NCBI GenBank assembly: GCA_030841035.1 | Contig: JAVEDI010000074.1 | Coordinates: forward strand, 1 to 39,707 | Source: Actinomycetota bacterium | Lineage (GTDB): Bacteria > Actinomycetota > Actinomycetes > JACCUZ01 | Length of the DNA stretch: 39,707 bases | Direction of reading: 5' to 3' | In this document: piece by piece, positions 1 to 8,163 of the stretch | How the letters are laid out: every line of letters begins with the position of its first letter | Numbering within the stretch: position 1 is the first letter of the stretch | Program-made: the position numbers and the translations under genes | Notes under the pieces: generated by a model | The model's input: only the letters and a program-made list of their open reading frames with translations | The model's database searches: none | What the model was told of the DNA's origin: nothing

Positions 1-358
1 CCAGCACCCGGTGCACCGTCGAGGCGTTCAACCCCAGGATCCCGGCGATCCGAGCCGGACCCAGCCGGCGGTCCCGGCGCAACGCCAGGATCGCCGCCTC
101 GGTGGCCGGATCGGTGCGAGACGGGCAGGTCCGCGGCCGCGACGAGCGGTCCAGCAGCCCCGCACTGCCCTCGGCCCGATAGCGGGCCAGCCACTTGTAG
201 GCGGTGGCCCGGGAGACCCCCATCTCCGCGGCCACATGAGCAGCCGGGCGACCAGCCAGAACACGTTCCACCAACTGCAGACGTGACCACGGCGACAACC
301 GCGGCTTAGCGTTGACCACGAGGACCTCCGGCCCGGAGCGACAGGCATCGACACCCAT
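1..358 (-). CDS. IS481-family transposase, N-terminal part (cut by window edge)
   Basis: The visible product is about 119 residues and starts with an N-terminal helix-turn-helix of the IS481/IS3-like type. It reads RLQLVERVLAGRPAAHVAAE, then GVSRATAYKWLARYRAEG, then LLDRSSRPR, then a second helix-turn-helix region ending in LGLNASTVHRVL at the edge. The DDE catalytic core (rve domain) would follow outside the window. The start is uncertain. ATG at 358 and GTG at 319 are in frame, and GTG 319 has a GGAGG box 5 bases upstream, while ATG 358 is also preceded by a GGAGGACC stretch. The frame was read directly from the minus strand; longer open frames on both strands here are shadows. The family call is confident, but activity cannot be judged from a fragment. 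Confidence 0.8.
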   Translation of the reverse strand, partial: MGVDACRSGPEVLVVNAKPRLSPWSRLQLVERVLAGRPAAHVAAEMGVSRATAYKWLARYRAEGSAGLLDRSSRPRTCPSRTDPATEAAILALRRDRRLGPARIAGILGLNASTVHRVL

Positions 359-423
359 CACTTCGCCCGGAGGTCCTCCCTCACGTCAACACCAGACCGT
401 CAACAAGGTCCGTGGGCACAACA
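1..423 (-). mobile_element. Left-truncated IS481-family insertion sequence (transposase 5' end and one terminus)
   Basis: The transposase start region lies just inside a terminus that reads, on the minus strand, TGTTGTGCCCACGGACC, beginning near position 423. This resembles the terminal inverted repeats of actinobacterial IS481 elements from memory. A CTAG tetranucleotide at 425-428 sits directly outside and could be part of a target duplication. The other end lies beyond the window, so the exact boundary, the duplication and intactness cannot be confirmed. The terminus is only about 30 bases from the promoter of the downstream ROK gene. Confidence 0.65.
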
Positions 424-453
424 CCTAGGCCCGGATCCCGGGGGCACCAGCCC

Positions 454-482
454 TTGACGGAGCGGCGCCGTCTTCCTACGAT
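454..482 (+). promoter_or_regulatory. Sigma70-like promoter of the ROK/sugar operon
   Basis: TTGACG (454-459) and TACGAT (477-482) are separated by exactly 17 bases, a near-consensus arrangement. Transcription would start around 489 and leave a short leader before the GTG at 519. The leader GTTCGTAAGACTACCTAACT is AT-richer than its surroundings and weakly palindromic, so it could hold the ROK operator, but that is only a guess. Confidence 0.65.
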
Positions 483-518
483 CCGTTCGTAAGACTACCT
501 AACTGATTGAGACGCCGC

Positions 519-1781
519 GTGACCGAGCCCGTCGGACGCCCGACCCACCTGCGTGGTCTCAACGAGCGACGGGTGCTCGAAGCGGTGCTGCGCGCGGGGG
601 CCATCTCCCGGGCACAGCTGTCCCGCGAGACCGGCCTGTCCAAGCCGACGATCTCCCTCGCCCTGGTCCGGCTCGAGGAGGCCGGGCTGCTGCGCGAGGT
701 CGGCCGCACCAGCGGCGGGCGCGGCGCGACGGCGCTGCTCTACGACCTCGACCCGCGCAGCGGGCACGTGCTGGCGATCGACGTCGGGCGCCGCTGGGTG
801 CGGGTGGTCCTCGCCGACATCGCGGGGCGGACGCTGGCCCGGCGCAACGAGCGCACCGGCCCCCGCAGCGCCTCGGCGCTGCCCGGCCAGCTCGGTGGCC
901 TCGTTCGTGAGCTGGTACGCCAGGCGGGCATCGGGTTGGGTGACCTCACCGCCGTCACCCTCGGCTCCCCCGGGGTCATGCAGGCCGACGGCGACCACCT
1001 CGCGCTCGCACCCAACATCCCGGGGCTGCAGCGACCCGGCATCCTCGATCTGCTGCGCGACGAGCTCGGTGGCGCGCCGCTGGCCGTGGAGAACGACGTG
1101 AACCTCGCGGCGCTGGCGGAGCTGGCCAACGGCCACGGCACCGAGAGCGACGACTTCGTCTTCGTGTCCGTGGGGACCGGTGTCGGCATGGCGCTGGTGC
1201 TCGGCGGTCGGCTGCGTCGCGGGGTCACCGGCACGGCCGGCGAGATCGGCTACCTCCCGTTCCCCCTCGAAGCAGCCGCGGGCCGCCGGGGCCGCGCGAC
1301 GTTCGAGGAGGCCGTCAACGCCGCAGCGTTCGTGCGCGCCGCCAAGCAACGTGGCCTGCCGGTCACCCGCGCCGAGCAGGTCGTCGCGATGGCCCGCGAG
1401 GGCGACCAGAGGGCACGTGCCGTCCTACGCCGAGAGGGCGAGCTGCTCGGACTGGGCGTGGCCGCCGTCACCGCGGTGCTGGACCCCGGACTCGTCGTGC
1501 TCGGCGGCGGCCTGGGCTCCGGCGCGGGCGACCTGCTCGTCGACCCGGTGGCCGACGTGCTCGAGGAGCGGGCACCGGCAACCCCTCGCGTGGTGACCAG
1601 CGCGTTGAGCGACGACGCCGTCCTGCGCGGCGCCCTGGCCGCCAGCCTGCTGGCGGCCCACGACCAGGTCTTCGGCGATGCCACCGGCCACGCCGGCACC
1701 ACGTCGGCGACCGAGCGCGCCCACCACACCGGCACTCGGATCACCGGCCCGCACCTCGCCGCTCTCCAGGAGGCACAGTGA
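519..1781 (+). CDS. ROK-family transcriptional regulator, first gene of the sugar operon
   Basis: About 420 residues. The N-terminal 70 form a winged helix-turn-helix (NERRVLEAVLRAGAISRAQL, then GLSKPTISLALVRLEEAGLL). It is followed by an actin-like ROK domain with DVGRRWVRVVLADIAG, VENDVNLAALAE and SVGTGVGMALVLGGRLRRG. Known ROK repressors bind a sugar or sugar phosphate and release the operon. Two family marks are changed: GEIGYL replaces the usual GEIGH, and the zinc-binding CxCGxxGCxE stretch is absent, replaced by an Arg/Ala-rich segment. Sugar sensing may therefore differ, and kinase activity is unlikely. GTG 519 was chosen; TTG 507 is an in-frame alternative, and neither has a clear ribosome-binding site. 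The stop overlaps the next start (GTGA), and an AGGAGG box for the next gene lies inside this one. Position suggests autoregulation. Confidence 0.85.
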   Translation: MTEPVGRPTHLRGLNERRVLEAVLRAGAISRAQLSRETGLSKPTISLALVRLEEAGLLREVGRTSGGRGATALLYDLDPRSGHVLAIDVGRRWVRVVLADIAGRTLARRNERTGPRSASALPGQLGGLVRELVRQAGIGLGDLTAVTLGSPGVMQADGDHLALAPNIPGLQRPGILDLLRDELGGAPLAVENDVNLAALAELANGHGTESDDFVFVSVGTGVGMALVLGGRLRRGVTGTAGEIGYLPFPLEAAAGRRGRATFEEAVNAAAFVRAAKQRGLPVTRAEQVVAMAREGDQRARAVLRREGELLGLGVAAVTAVLDPGLVVLGGGLGSGAGDLLVDPVADVLEERAPATPRVVTSALSDDAVLRGALAASLLAAHDQVFGDATGHAGTTSATERAHHTGTRITGPHLAALQEAQ

Positions 1782-3118
1782 CCATCCGACGCGCGATCCT
1801 CACCGCCACGACGGTCCTGAGCCTCGCGGCGTGCGGCGGTGGCGGCTCAGGAGGGAACGCCGCCAGCCCGGCCCCGACCGACCACAGGCCCGTGACCATC
1901 ACGCTGTGGAGCGGGTTCACCGACCGCGAGCTCGCCATCATCGGTCAGGCGGTCGACCGGTTCCACAGCGCCAAGCCGTGGATCACCGTGAAGAGCATCG
2001 GTGGCCAGGACGACGACAAGATCGTCAAAGCCATCCGCGGTGGCAACGCACCGGACGCAGCCCTGTCGTTCTCGGCGGACCGCCTCGGCAGCTACTGCTC
2101 GAGCGGTGCCTGGATCGACCTCGGTCCCTACATCAAGCGCGACAAGGTCGACGTCAACGCGTTCCCGGAGCCGTCGCAGGGCTACACGTCGTACCAGGCC
2201 AAGCGCTGCGCGCTGCCGGCGCTTGCGGACGTCTACGGCCTCTACTACAACACCGACCTGCTCAAGGCCGCGGGCTACTCCGAGCCACCCCGGACGGCCA
2301 GCGAGCTGATGGACATGGCGGTCAAGCTCACGACCTACAACAACGACGGATCGATCAAGGTCGCGGGGTTCGTGCCCCAGTGGGGCTTCTACGAGATGGC
2401 ACCGGCGCACGTCGCCCCGGCGTGGGGCGCAACCTGGCTCGACAAGGACGGCCGGTCCGGTCTCGCCAAGGACCCGCACTGGCAGGCGATGCTCCAGTGG
2501 CAGAAGAAGTTCGTCGACACGATCGGCTACGACAAGCTCAAGCGCTTCACCGCCAGCACCGGGTCCTCGGAGTTCAGCGCGTCGAACCTGTTCGAGACCG
2601 GCAGGCTGGCCATGAACATCGATGGGGAGTACCGCACGGCCTTCATCCACAGCGAGCACCCCGAGCTGCACTACGACACGGCCCCGTTCCCCGTCGACGA
2701 CAGCCAGCCGGACCTGTACGGCGCCGGCTACGTGACCGGCAACCTCATCGGCATCCCCAAGACGAGCACCGGTCGCAACCGCGAGGCGGCGTGGGAGCTG
2801 GTCAAGTTCCTGGCCACCGACACCGGTGCGCAGGTGCTGCTGTCCAACGGTCTGCGCAACGTGCCCACCACCGTCGACGCGTTGCAGTCCGGTGACCTGA
2901 CCCCCGACGCGCAGTTCGCCAAGTTCCTCGACATCTACCGGAACCCGCACACGACCAGCACACCCGTGACGGCATCGGGCAGCGCGGACCAGGACCTGCT
3001 CACGGCGTACGTCGACAAGTACCAGGCGGGACAGGGCGGTGACCTGGCCCGGGAGCTGGCCAAGGTCGACAAGCAGATCGACGACCAGCTCGCCCAGTCC
3101 GACGGCGGCGCCCCGTGA
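1778..3118 (+). CDS. Sugar ABC transporter substrate-binding lipoprotein
   Basis: 446 residues, family 1-type extracellular solute-binding protein. The N-terminus is a lipoprotein signal with lipobox LAAC, the acylated Cys being about residue 19, followed by a Gly/Ser linker. The mature part starts PVTITLWSGFTDRELAIIGQAVDRF, typical of carbohydrate binders, and has YGLYYNTDLLKAAG, the usual domain hinge. It should capture an oligosaccharide or amino sugar outside the membrane and pass it to the two permeases downstream. GTG start with AGGAGG about 6 bases upstream; overlaps both neighbours by 4 bases. No ATPase gene is present, so a shared MsiK-type ATPase encoded elsewhere is likely, as known for many actinobacterial sugar importers. 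The substrate is not readable directly; the kinase and deacetylase downstream favour an amino sugar or amino-disaccharide. Confidence 0.9.
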   Translation: MTIRRAILTATTVLSLAACGGGGSGGNAASPAPTDHRPVTITLWSGFTDRELAIIGQAVDRFHSAKPWITVKSIGGQDDDKIVKAIRGGNAPDAALSFSADRLGSYCSSGAWIDLGPYIKRDKVDVNAFPEPSQGYTSYQAKRCALPALADVYGLYYNTDLLKAAGYSEPPRTASELMDMAVKLTTYNNDGSIKVAGFVPQWGFYEMAPAHVAPAWGATWLDKDGRSGLAKDPHWQAMLQWQKKFVDTIGYDKLKRFTASTGSSEFSASNLFETGRLAMNIDGEYRTAFIHSEHPELHYDTAPFPVDDSQPDLYGAGYVTGNLIGIPKTSTGRNREAAWELVKFLATDTGAQVLLSNGLRNVPTTVDALQSGDLTPDAQFAKFLDIYRNPHTTSTPVTASGSADQDLLTAYVDKYQAGQGGDLARELAKVDKQIDDQLAQSDGGAP

Positions 3119-4122
3119 CGGCGCCGGCCACCACCGCGCGGGCCGCGCCGGGGGCACCGCGCCCACGCGCGAACGACGTACGGCGCACGAGGCGGCAGGC
3201 CGACCGGCGCCGCCGCCTGACCGTGCTCGCCTTCATGAGCCCGTGGGTCGTGGGGTTCTCGGTGTTCTTCGCCTACCCGCTGATCACGACGGCCTACCTG
3301 TCGCTGACCCACTACGACCTTCTGTCATCGCCGCGGTGGGTCGGCTTCGCCAACTACCGCTTCATGGCCCGCGATCCGAACTTCTGGCCCGGTGTCCGCA
3401 ACTCGCTGTGGATGATCCTGGTGGCCGTCCCCGCCACGGTGGTCTTCGCGTTCTGTGTCGCGTTGACCGTCAGCAAGGCACGGCGCGGAGCGAACGTGCT
3501 GAGGACCATCTTCTACCTCCCGGCGCTCGCACCGCCGGTCGCCGCCACGCTGGGCTTCCTCTACCTGTTCAACCCGCGCACCGGTCCGCTCGACCGCATC
3601 CTCGGCGTGCTGCACCTGCCCCAGCCGCTGTGGTTCGACGACCCGCACCTGGCCAAGCCGTCCCTGACGTTGCTCGGCATGTGGGGCGTCGGAGCAATCA
3701 TGATTATCTTCCTGGCCAGCCTGCTGGACGTCCCGCGACAGCTCTACGAGGCGGCCGAGCTCGACGGCGCAAACGCGTGGCAGCGGCTGGTGCACGTGAC
3801 GCTGCCGGCGATCAGCCCGGTCATCTTGTTCGCCGTCGTCACCGGCGTCATCGACGGCCTGCAGTACTTCACCCAGGGGTACGTCGCCGGGACGGTGGCC
3901 GGCGGCGGCGATGCGGGCGCCGGGTCGGGCAGCAGTCTCGGCTACCCGGAGGGCTCGACCCTGTTCTACCCGGTCTGGCTCTACCAGCAGGGCTTCCAGT
4001 ACTTCCACATGGGCTACGCGGCCGCCATGGCCGTCGCGCTGTTCGCCATCGCGCTGAGCGTCACCGCGGTGCTGCTGCGCACCGCACGGCACTGGGTGCA
4101 CGGAGGGGAGGGGCTGCAGTGA
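3115..4122 (+). CDS. Sugar ABC transporter permease (MalF/UgpA type)
   Basis: 335 residues with about six membrane segments: a first helix near VLAFMSPWVVGFSVFFAYPLI, and a core from SLWMILVAVPATVVFAFCVAL onward. The ABC-permease EAA loop is clear: LYEAAELDGANAWQRLVHVTLPAISPVI, where EAA, the DG pair and the final IxxP contact the ATPase. It is the first of the permease pair forming the channel for the sugar delivered by the upstream lipoprotein. A Gly/Ala-rich insertion (GTVAGGGDAGAGSGSSLG) lies in the loop after the EAA motif. It starts at GTG inside the upstream stop (GTGA overlap) and is joined to the next gene the same way, consistent with fixed-ratio translation. Confidence 0.92.
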   Translation: MTAPATTARAAPGAPRPRANDVRRTRRQADRRRRLTVLAFMSPWVVGFSVFFAYPLITTAYLSLTHYDLLSSPRWVGFANYRFMARDPNFWPGVRNSLWMILVAVPATVVFAFCVALTVSKARRGANVLRTIFYLPALAPPVAATLGFLYLFNPRTGPLDRILGVLHLPQPLWFDDPHLAKPSLTLLGMWGVGAIMIIFLASLLDVPRQLYEAAELDGANAWQRLVHVTLPAISPVILFAVVTGVIDGLQYFTQGYVAGTVAGGGDAGAGSGSSLGYPEGSTLFYPVWLYQQGFQYFHMGYAAAMAVALFAIALSVTAVLLRTARHWVHGGEGLQ

Positions 4123-5000
4123 CCGCTACCACCCTGCCCCGGGTCGAGCCGCGCACCGCCACGGCGCCGCCACCCTGGCGCGCCCGCCTGCTGGGCGCCG
4201 TCGCCCGGCACAGCATCACCCTCGTGCTGGCTTTGATGTTCCTGACGCCCTTCGTCTTCATCGTGCTCACGGCTCTGATGACCGACGCGCAGGCACTGTC
4301 CCCGCGGCTGTGGCCCAGCCCGTTGCGCTGGAGCAACTTCCACGACGTGTTCGTGCGGACCGACCTGCTGCGCTACGCCGGCAACACGATGACCTACGCC
4401 GTGCTGAGCACCCTCGGCGTCCTGCTCTCGAGCATCCCCGTGGCCTACGCCCTGGCCCGGCTGCGCTGGCGAGGCCGCCAGCTCGCCCTCATCGTCGTGC
4501 TCGCCGCGATGATGCTGCCGGCCCAGGTGACCGTCGTACCGCAGTACGTGATGTTCGCCAAGCTGCACTGGGTCGGCCACCTGGCACCGCTGATCGTGCC
4601 GAACTTCTTCGGCGACGCCTTCAGCATCTTCCTGCTGCGCCAGTTCTTCCTGACCATCCCGCAGGAGTACAGCGACTCCGCACGCGTCGACGGTGCGGGC
4701 GAGTGGCGCATCCTGCTGTCCGTGGTCATACCGCTCGCGCGACCCGCCATCGCCGCGGTCGCGCTGTTCAGCTTTCTCTACGCCTGGAACGACTTCTTCG
4801 GCCCGTTGCTGTACGTCGGCGAGAACAGCCACAGCTGGACGCTGTCCGTCGCGCTGGCCAACTTCCGTTCGCTCTACCACGTGCAGTGGAACCTCACGAT
4901 GGCTGCGACCGTGCTGTTCATGCTGCCCGTCGTGCTGCTGTTCTTCGCCGCCCAGAAGGCGTTCGTGGAGGGCGTGACGCTGACGGGGGTCAAGGGATGA
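4119..5000 (+). CDS. Sugar ABC transporter permease (MalG/UgpE type)
   Basis: 293 residues, six predicted membrane helices. It starts with ITLVLALMFLTPFVFIVLTALM. The region ALARLRWRGRQLALIVVLAAMMLPAQVTVVPQY is typical of MalG-like permeases, and the EAA loop reads EYSDSARVDGAGEWRILLSVVIPLARPAI. In this subfamily the first residues of the loop often vary (here YSDSARVDG), while DG and IPLxxPA are kept. It pairs with the upstream permease. The GTG start at 4119 was chosen because it overlaps the preceding stop by 4 bases and has a purine-rich GGAGGGGAGGGG stretch about 6 bases before it; the frame is open far upstream, but that extension has no permease features. Confidence 0.92.
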   Translation: MTATTLPRVEPRTATAPPPWRARLLGAVARHSITLVLALMFLTPFVFIVLTALMTDAQALSPRLWPSPLRWSNFHDVFVRTDLLRYAGNTMTYAVLSTLGVLLSSIPVAYALARLRWRGRQLALIVVLAAMMLPAQVTVVPQYVMFAKLHWVGHLAPLIVPNFFGDAFSIFLLRQFFLTIPQEYSDSARVDGAGEWRILLSVVIPLARPAIAAVALFSFLYAWNDFFGPLLYVGENSHSWTLSVALANFRSLYHVQWNLTMAATVLFMLPVVLLFFAAQKAFVEGVTLTGVKG

Positions 5001-6244
5001 AGGTCGCGGTCGTCGGCGGCGGGTCGACCTACACCCCCGAGCTGGTGTCCGGGCTCGCCGCGGAGTGCCAGCGGCTGCCGCTGACCGAGCTCGTGCTGAT
5101 GGACGTGGACGCCGACCGGCGCACGGTCGTGGGCGGGCTGGCCGAGCGGATGCTCGATGCGCAGGACTGGCCCGGCGACCTGCGCGTCACCGGCTCGCTC
5201 GAGGAGGCGGTGGAGGGCGCCGACGCGGTCCTGCTGCAGCTGCGGGTCGGTGGCCAGGCAACCCGGCTGCACGACGAGACGGCACCGCTGGCCTGCGGCT
5301 GCATCGGGCAGGAGACCACCGGTGCAGGCGGCTTCGCCAAGGCGATGCGCACCGTGCCGGTGGTGCTGGACATCGCCGAACAGGTGGCCGAGCGGGCGCA
5401 ACCCGGCGCCTGGCTGATCGACTTCACCAACCCTGTCGGCATCGTCACGCGGGCCTTGCTCGACGCCGGACACCGGGCGATCGGGCTCTGCAACGTCGCG
5501 ATCGGCTTGCAGCGGCGCTGCGCGGCACTGCTCGACGTCGAGCCGTCGCAGGTGCAGGTCGACCAGGTAGGGCTCAACCACCTCACCTGGGTGCGCGCCG
5601 TGTACGTCGACGGCGCCGACGCGCTGCCGGAGCTGCTGGCCCGCCACGGCCGCGAGCTGGCGGAGCTGCTCGACCTGCCGCAGGAGCTGCTGCAGGAGCT
5701 GGGCACGCTGCCGTCCTACTACCTTCGTTACTTCTACGCGCACGACCAGGTCCTGCGCGACCAGCTCGCCGGTGCCGAGCCGCGCGCGGCGGCGGTCGCC
5801 CGCATCGAGTCCCAGCTGCTCGAGGCCTACCGCGACCCTGCGCTGGTCACCAAGCCCCCGCTGCTCGAGCAGCGGGGCGGTGCCTTCTACAGCGAGGCCG
5901 CGGTCGCGCTGCTGGCCTCGCTGGCGGCGGGCACCGGCGACGTACAGGTCGTGGAGGTGCGCAACGACGGCGCCCTCCCGGGGCTGCGGGACGACGACGT
6001 CGTGGAGCTGCCCGCGCGCATCGACCGCGACGGCGCTCACCCGCTGCCGCAGGCACCGCTGGAGCCTGCCTTGCTCGGTCTGGTGCAGCACGTCGCGGCG
6101 TACGAGCGTCTCGCGGGGCGCGCCGCGAGGACCCGGGCCGCGACCGACGTACGGCGCGCGCTGCTCGCCCACCCGCTCGTCGGCCAGTGGGACATGGCCC
6201 GGGCGCTGCCGGACCTGCTCGACATCACCGTGGACGCGCCGTGA
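4997..6244 (+). CDS. GH4 family 6-phospho-glycosidase (6-phospho-beta-glucosidase type)
   Basis: 415 residues. GH4 enzymes cleave 6-phospho-glycosides by an NAD+- and Mn2+-dependent redox-elimination mechanism. Seen here: an N-terminal Rossmann motif GGGSTYTPELV (7-17), the motif CGCIGQETTGAGGF (100-113), NPVGIVT (145-151), Cys165 in GLCNVAIG and His195 in GLNHL. The last two match the metal ligands of characterised GH4 6-phospho-beta-glucosidases. PSYYLRYFYAHDQVL is also typical of that subgroup. ATG overlaps the upstream stop (ATGA). GH4 6-phospho-glycosidases usually serve PTS systems, yet here the importer is an ABC system that would deliver unphosphorylated sugar, so the phosphate may come from the kinase encoded next. 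The exact substrate (phospho-chitobiose, phospho-glucoside or other) is open. Confidence 0.9.
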   Translation: MKVAVVGGGSTYTPELVSGLAAECQRLPLTELVLMDVDADRRTVVGGLAERMLDAQDWPGDLRVTGSLEEAVEGADAVLLQLRVGGQATRLHDETAPLACGCIGQETTGAGGFAKAMRTVPVVLDIAEQVAERAQPGAWLIDFTNPVGIVTRALLDAGHRAIGLCNVAIGLQRRCAALLDVEPSQVQVDQVGLNHLTWVRAVYVDGADALPELLARHGRELAELLDLPQELLQELGTLPSYYLRYFYAHDQVLRDQLAGAEPRAAAVARIESQLLEAYRDPALVTKPPLLEQRGGAFYSEAAVALLASLAAGTGDVQVVEVRNDGALPGLRDDDVVELPARIDRDGAHPLPQAPLEPALLGLVQHVAAYERLAGRAARTRAATDVRRALLAHPLVGQWDMARALPDLLDITVDAP

Positions 6245-7281
6245 CCGAGGCCGTGCTCGCCGTCGACGGGGGCAACTCCAAGACCGACCTCGCGCTGGTC
6301 GGTCTCGACGGCACGGTGCTCGCGGCCGTGCGCGGACCGGGCAGCTCACCGCACCACGTCGGTCTGGATGGCGCGTTGGCGCGCATCGACGCGCTCTACC
6401 GGCAGGCGGCCGCGGTGGCCGGGCTGGAGGAGCCCGCGACGTACGGCGCGCTGACGCTCGCCGGGGCCGACCTGCCGGAGGAGGAGGCGGCGCTCCAGGC
6501 GGCGGTCGAGGAGCGGGTCTGGGCGAGGCAGGCCGTGGTGCGTAACGACACCTTCGCCGTGCTGCACACCGGCACCGACTCGGCGTACGGCGTCGCGGTG
6601 GTCTGCGGCGCCGGCATCAACTGCGTCGGGGTCGCCCCCGACGGCCGCGTCGCCCGTTTCCTGGCGCTGGGGTCGGTGACCGGCGACTGGGGCGGCGGCC
6701 ACGACATGGGCCTGGGCGCGCTCGGTGCCGCGGTCCGCGCCGACGACGGCCGTGGCGAGCCCACCGTGCTCAGCCGGCTGGTCCCCCGCCACTTCGGCTT
6801 GGCGAGCGCCGCGGAGGTGGCCATCGCCTTCCACGGCCATCGGCTCTCGGGCTGGCGGCTGACCGAGCTGACGCCGCTCGTGCTGGCCGCGGCGGCCGAC
6901 GGTGACAGCGCGTCGTGCGGGCTCACCGACCGGTTGGCCCAGGAGGTGACGTCCTTCGCCGTGGCGGCGCTGGAGCGACTCGACCTGGCCGGCGCGCAGG
7001 TCGACGTCGTGCTCGGTGGGGGCATCCTGCGGGCCGGATCGGCCCGGCTCGACGAGCGCGTCGACGCGGGCATCCGCGCCGCGGCCGCGCACGTCCGGGT
7101 GGTGCGCGCGCCGCACCCGCCGCTGGTCGGCTGTGCCCTGATGGCACTCGCCGGCGCCGGTGCGGACACCGCGGCACGGGACCGGCTGCGCGCCCAGTTC
7201 ACGGCCGGGCAGGTCACGCTGGCCGAGCCGGCCGGCCTGGTGCCCCCTGACGAGCCGATGCACCGGCTCGCGACGGGCTGA
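6241..7281 (+). CDS. BadF/BadG/BcrA/BcrD-type ATPase, probable N-acetylglucosamine-type sugar kinase
   Basis: 346 residues, ASKHA fold. The phosphate-1 motif is AVDGGNSKTDLALV near the N-terminus. Also seen are NDTFAVLHTGT, VVCGAGINCVGV, the phosphate-2-like segment GSVTGDWGGGHDMG, and the adenosine motif VDVVLGGGILRAG. This is the layout of eukaryotic-type N-acetylglucosamine kinases rather than of BcrA enzymes of anaerobic benzoate degradation. Likely role: ATP-dependent phosphorylation of an imported amino sugar or disaccharide in the cytoplasm, feeding GH4. GTG start overlaps the GH4 stop by 4 bases. Substrate assignment is inference from family and neighbours. Confidence 0.82.
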   Translation: MTEAVLAVDGGNSKTDLALVGLDGTVLAAVRGPGSSPHHVGLDGALARIDALYRQAAAVAGLEEPATYGALTLAGADLPEEEAALQAAVEERVWARQAVVRNDTFAVLHTGTDSAYGVAVVCGAGINCVGVAPDGRVARFLALGSVTGDWGGGHDMGLGALGAAVRADDGRGEPTVLSRLVPRHFGLASAAEVAIAFHGHRLSGWRLTELTPLVLAAAADGDSASCGLTDRLAQEVTSFAVAALERLDLAGAQVDVVLGGGILRAGSARLDERVDAGIRAAAAHVRVVRAPHPPLVGCALMALAGAGADTAARDRLRAQFTAGQVTLAEPAGLVPPDEPMHRLATG

Positions 7282-7289
7282 GGCGCACC

Positions 7290-8069
7290 GTGACCGGCTC
7301 CGGCGGTGCCCCGCGCGCCGTGATCGTCTCGCCGCACCTCGACGACGCGGTCCTCTCGTGCGGCGGCCTGCTCGCCGAGGTGACGGGCCACGTGATCACC
7401 GTGTTCTGCGGCGTCCCACCGGCGGGGACGACCGCGCCGATGTGGGACCTGCTGACCGGCGCGACCGACCCGGTGCGGCGCATGCACGAGCGGCTCGCCG
7501 AGGACGACTGCGCGCTCGCGGTGCTGGGCACCACCACCGAGCGGCTGGGCCTGCTGGACGGGCAGTACCGCTCGGGTCCGGTGGCCCACGGCGAGCTGGT
7601 CGCCCGGCTCCGGCCGCTGCTCGCGGGTGCCACCGAGGTGCACGTCCCGGCCGCGATCGGCAGCCACCCGGACCACGTCGCGACACGCGAGGCGGCGCTC
7701 GCGGCGGCCGACGCCGCCGCGGACGTGCTGCTGTACGCCGACCTGCCCTACGCGCTGTCCTTCGGCTGGCCCTCCTGGGTCGACGGGCGCCGGCCGGAGC
7801 CGCTGCTCGACCCCGGTCAGTGGCTCGCGGGCGAGCTCGCCGGGGCGGGAGTGGACCTCGCCACGCTGACCGCCGTCCCGCGGGCGCTGACAGAGGCGGC
7901 GACCGCGCGCAAGCGGGCCGCCGTGGCGGCGTACGCCTCGCAGCTGCCCGCGCTCGACGCGCTCGCCGGCGGGCGGCTCACCGAGGACCACGCGTCGCGC
8001 TTCGAGCTCGCCTGGCGCGTGGCGCGCGGCCCCGCGGCCACTGCCCCGGCGTCGCACGTCTGCGGGTAA
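7290..8069 (+). CDS. PIG-L (LmbE-like) family deacetylase
   Basis: 259 residues. The zinc motif near the N-terminus reads VSPHLDDAVLSCGG (His16, Asp18, Asp19), the Leu variant of the usual HPDD, and the second motif GSHPDH (His126, Asp128, His129) is intact. PIG-L enzymes remove N-acetyl groups from GlcNAc-containing compounds such as GlcNAc-inositol or chitobiose-like sugars. Lying 8 bases after the kinase stop, it most likely belongs to the same operon and de-acetylates the imported sugar or its phosphate. It is not an obvious MshB or Mca, since no mycothiol genes are nearby. GTG start chosen because the N-terminal strand begins soon after it; there is no strong ribosome-binding site, only GAGGCGCACC upstream. 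Confidence 0.85.
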   Translation: MTGSGGAPRAVIVSPHLDDAVLSCGGLLAEVTGHVITVFCGVPPAGTTAPMWDLLTGATDPVRRMHERLAEDDCALAVLGTTTERLGLLDGQYRSGPVAHGELVARLRPLLAGATEVHVPAAIGSHPDHVATREAALAAADAAADVLLYADLPYALSFGWPSWVDGRRPEPLLDPGQWLAGELAGAGVDLATLTAVPRALTEAATARKRAAVAAYASQLPALDALAGGRLTEDHASRFELAWRVARGPAATAPASHVCG

Positions 8070-8080
8070 CCCCGCCGGGG
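8070..8080 (+). terminator. Short GC hairpin after the sugar operon
   Basis: CCCC-GCC-GGGG immediately follows the TAA of the PIG-L gene. There is no T-run, so it is at best a weak terminator or a transcript end stabiliser. Confidence 0.3.
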
Positions 8081-8163
8081 GACGACGGACCGTCGCCGAC
8101 CCGGCTACGGTCGAGGGCGAACGGTGCGATCGCCTCGCAGCAAGCCGGAGAAGGGGCAGGGCC

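Noticed and set aside
7290-8069. MshB/Mca of mycothiol metabolism
   Set aside because: The PIG-L gene sits 8 bases behind a sugar kinase in a transport operon and no mycothiol genes are near; the general family call is safer.
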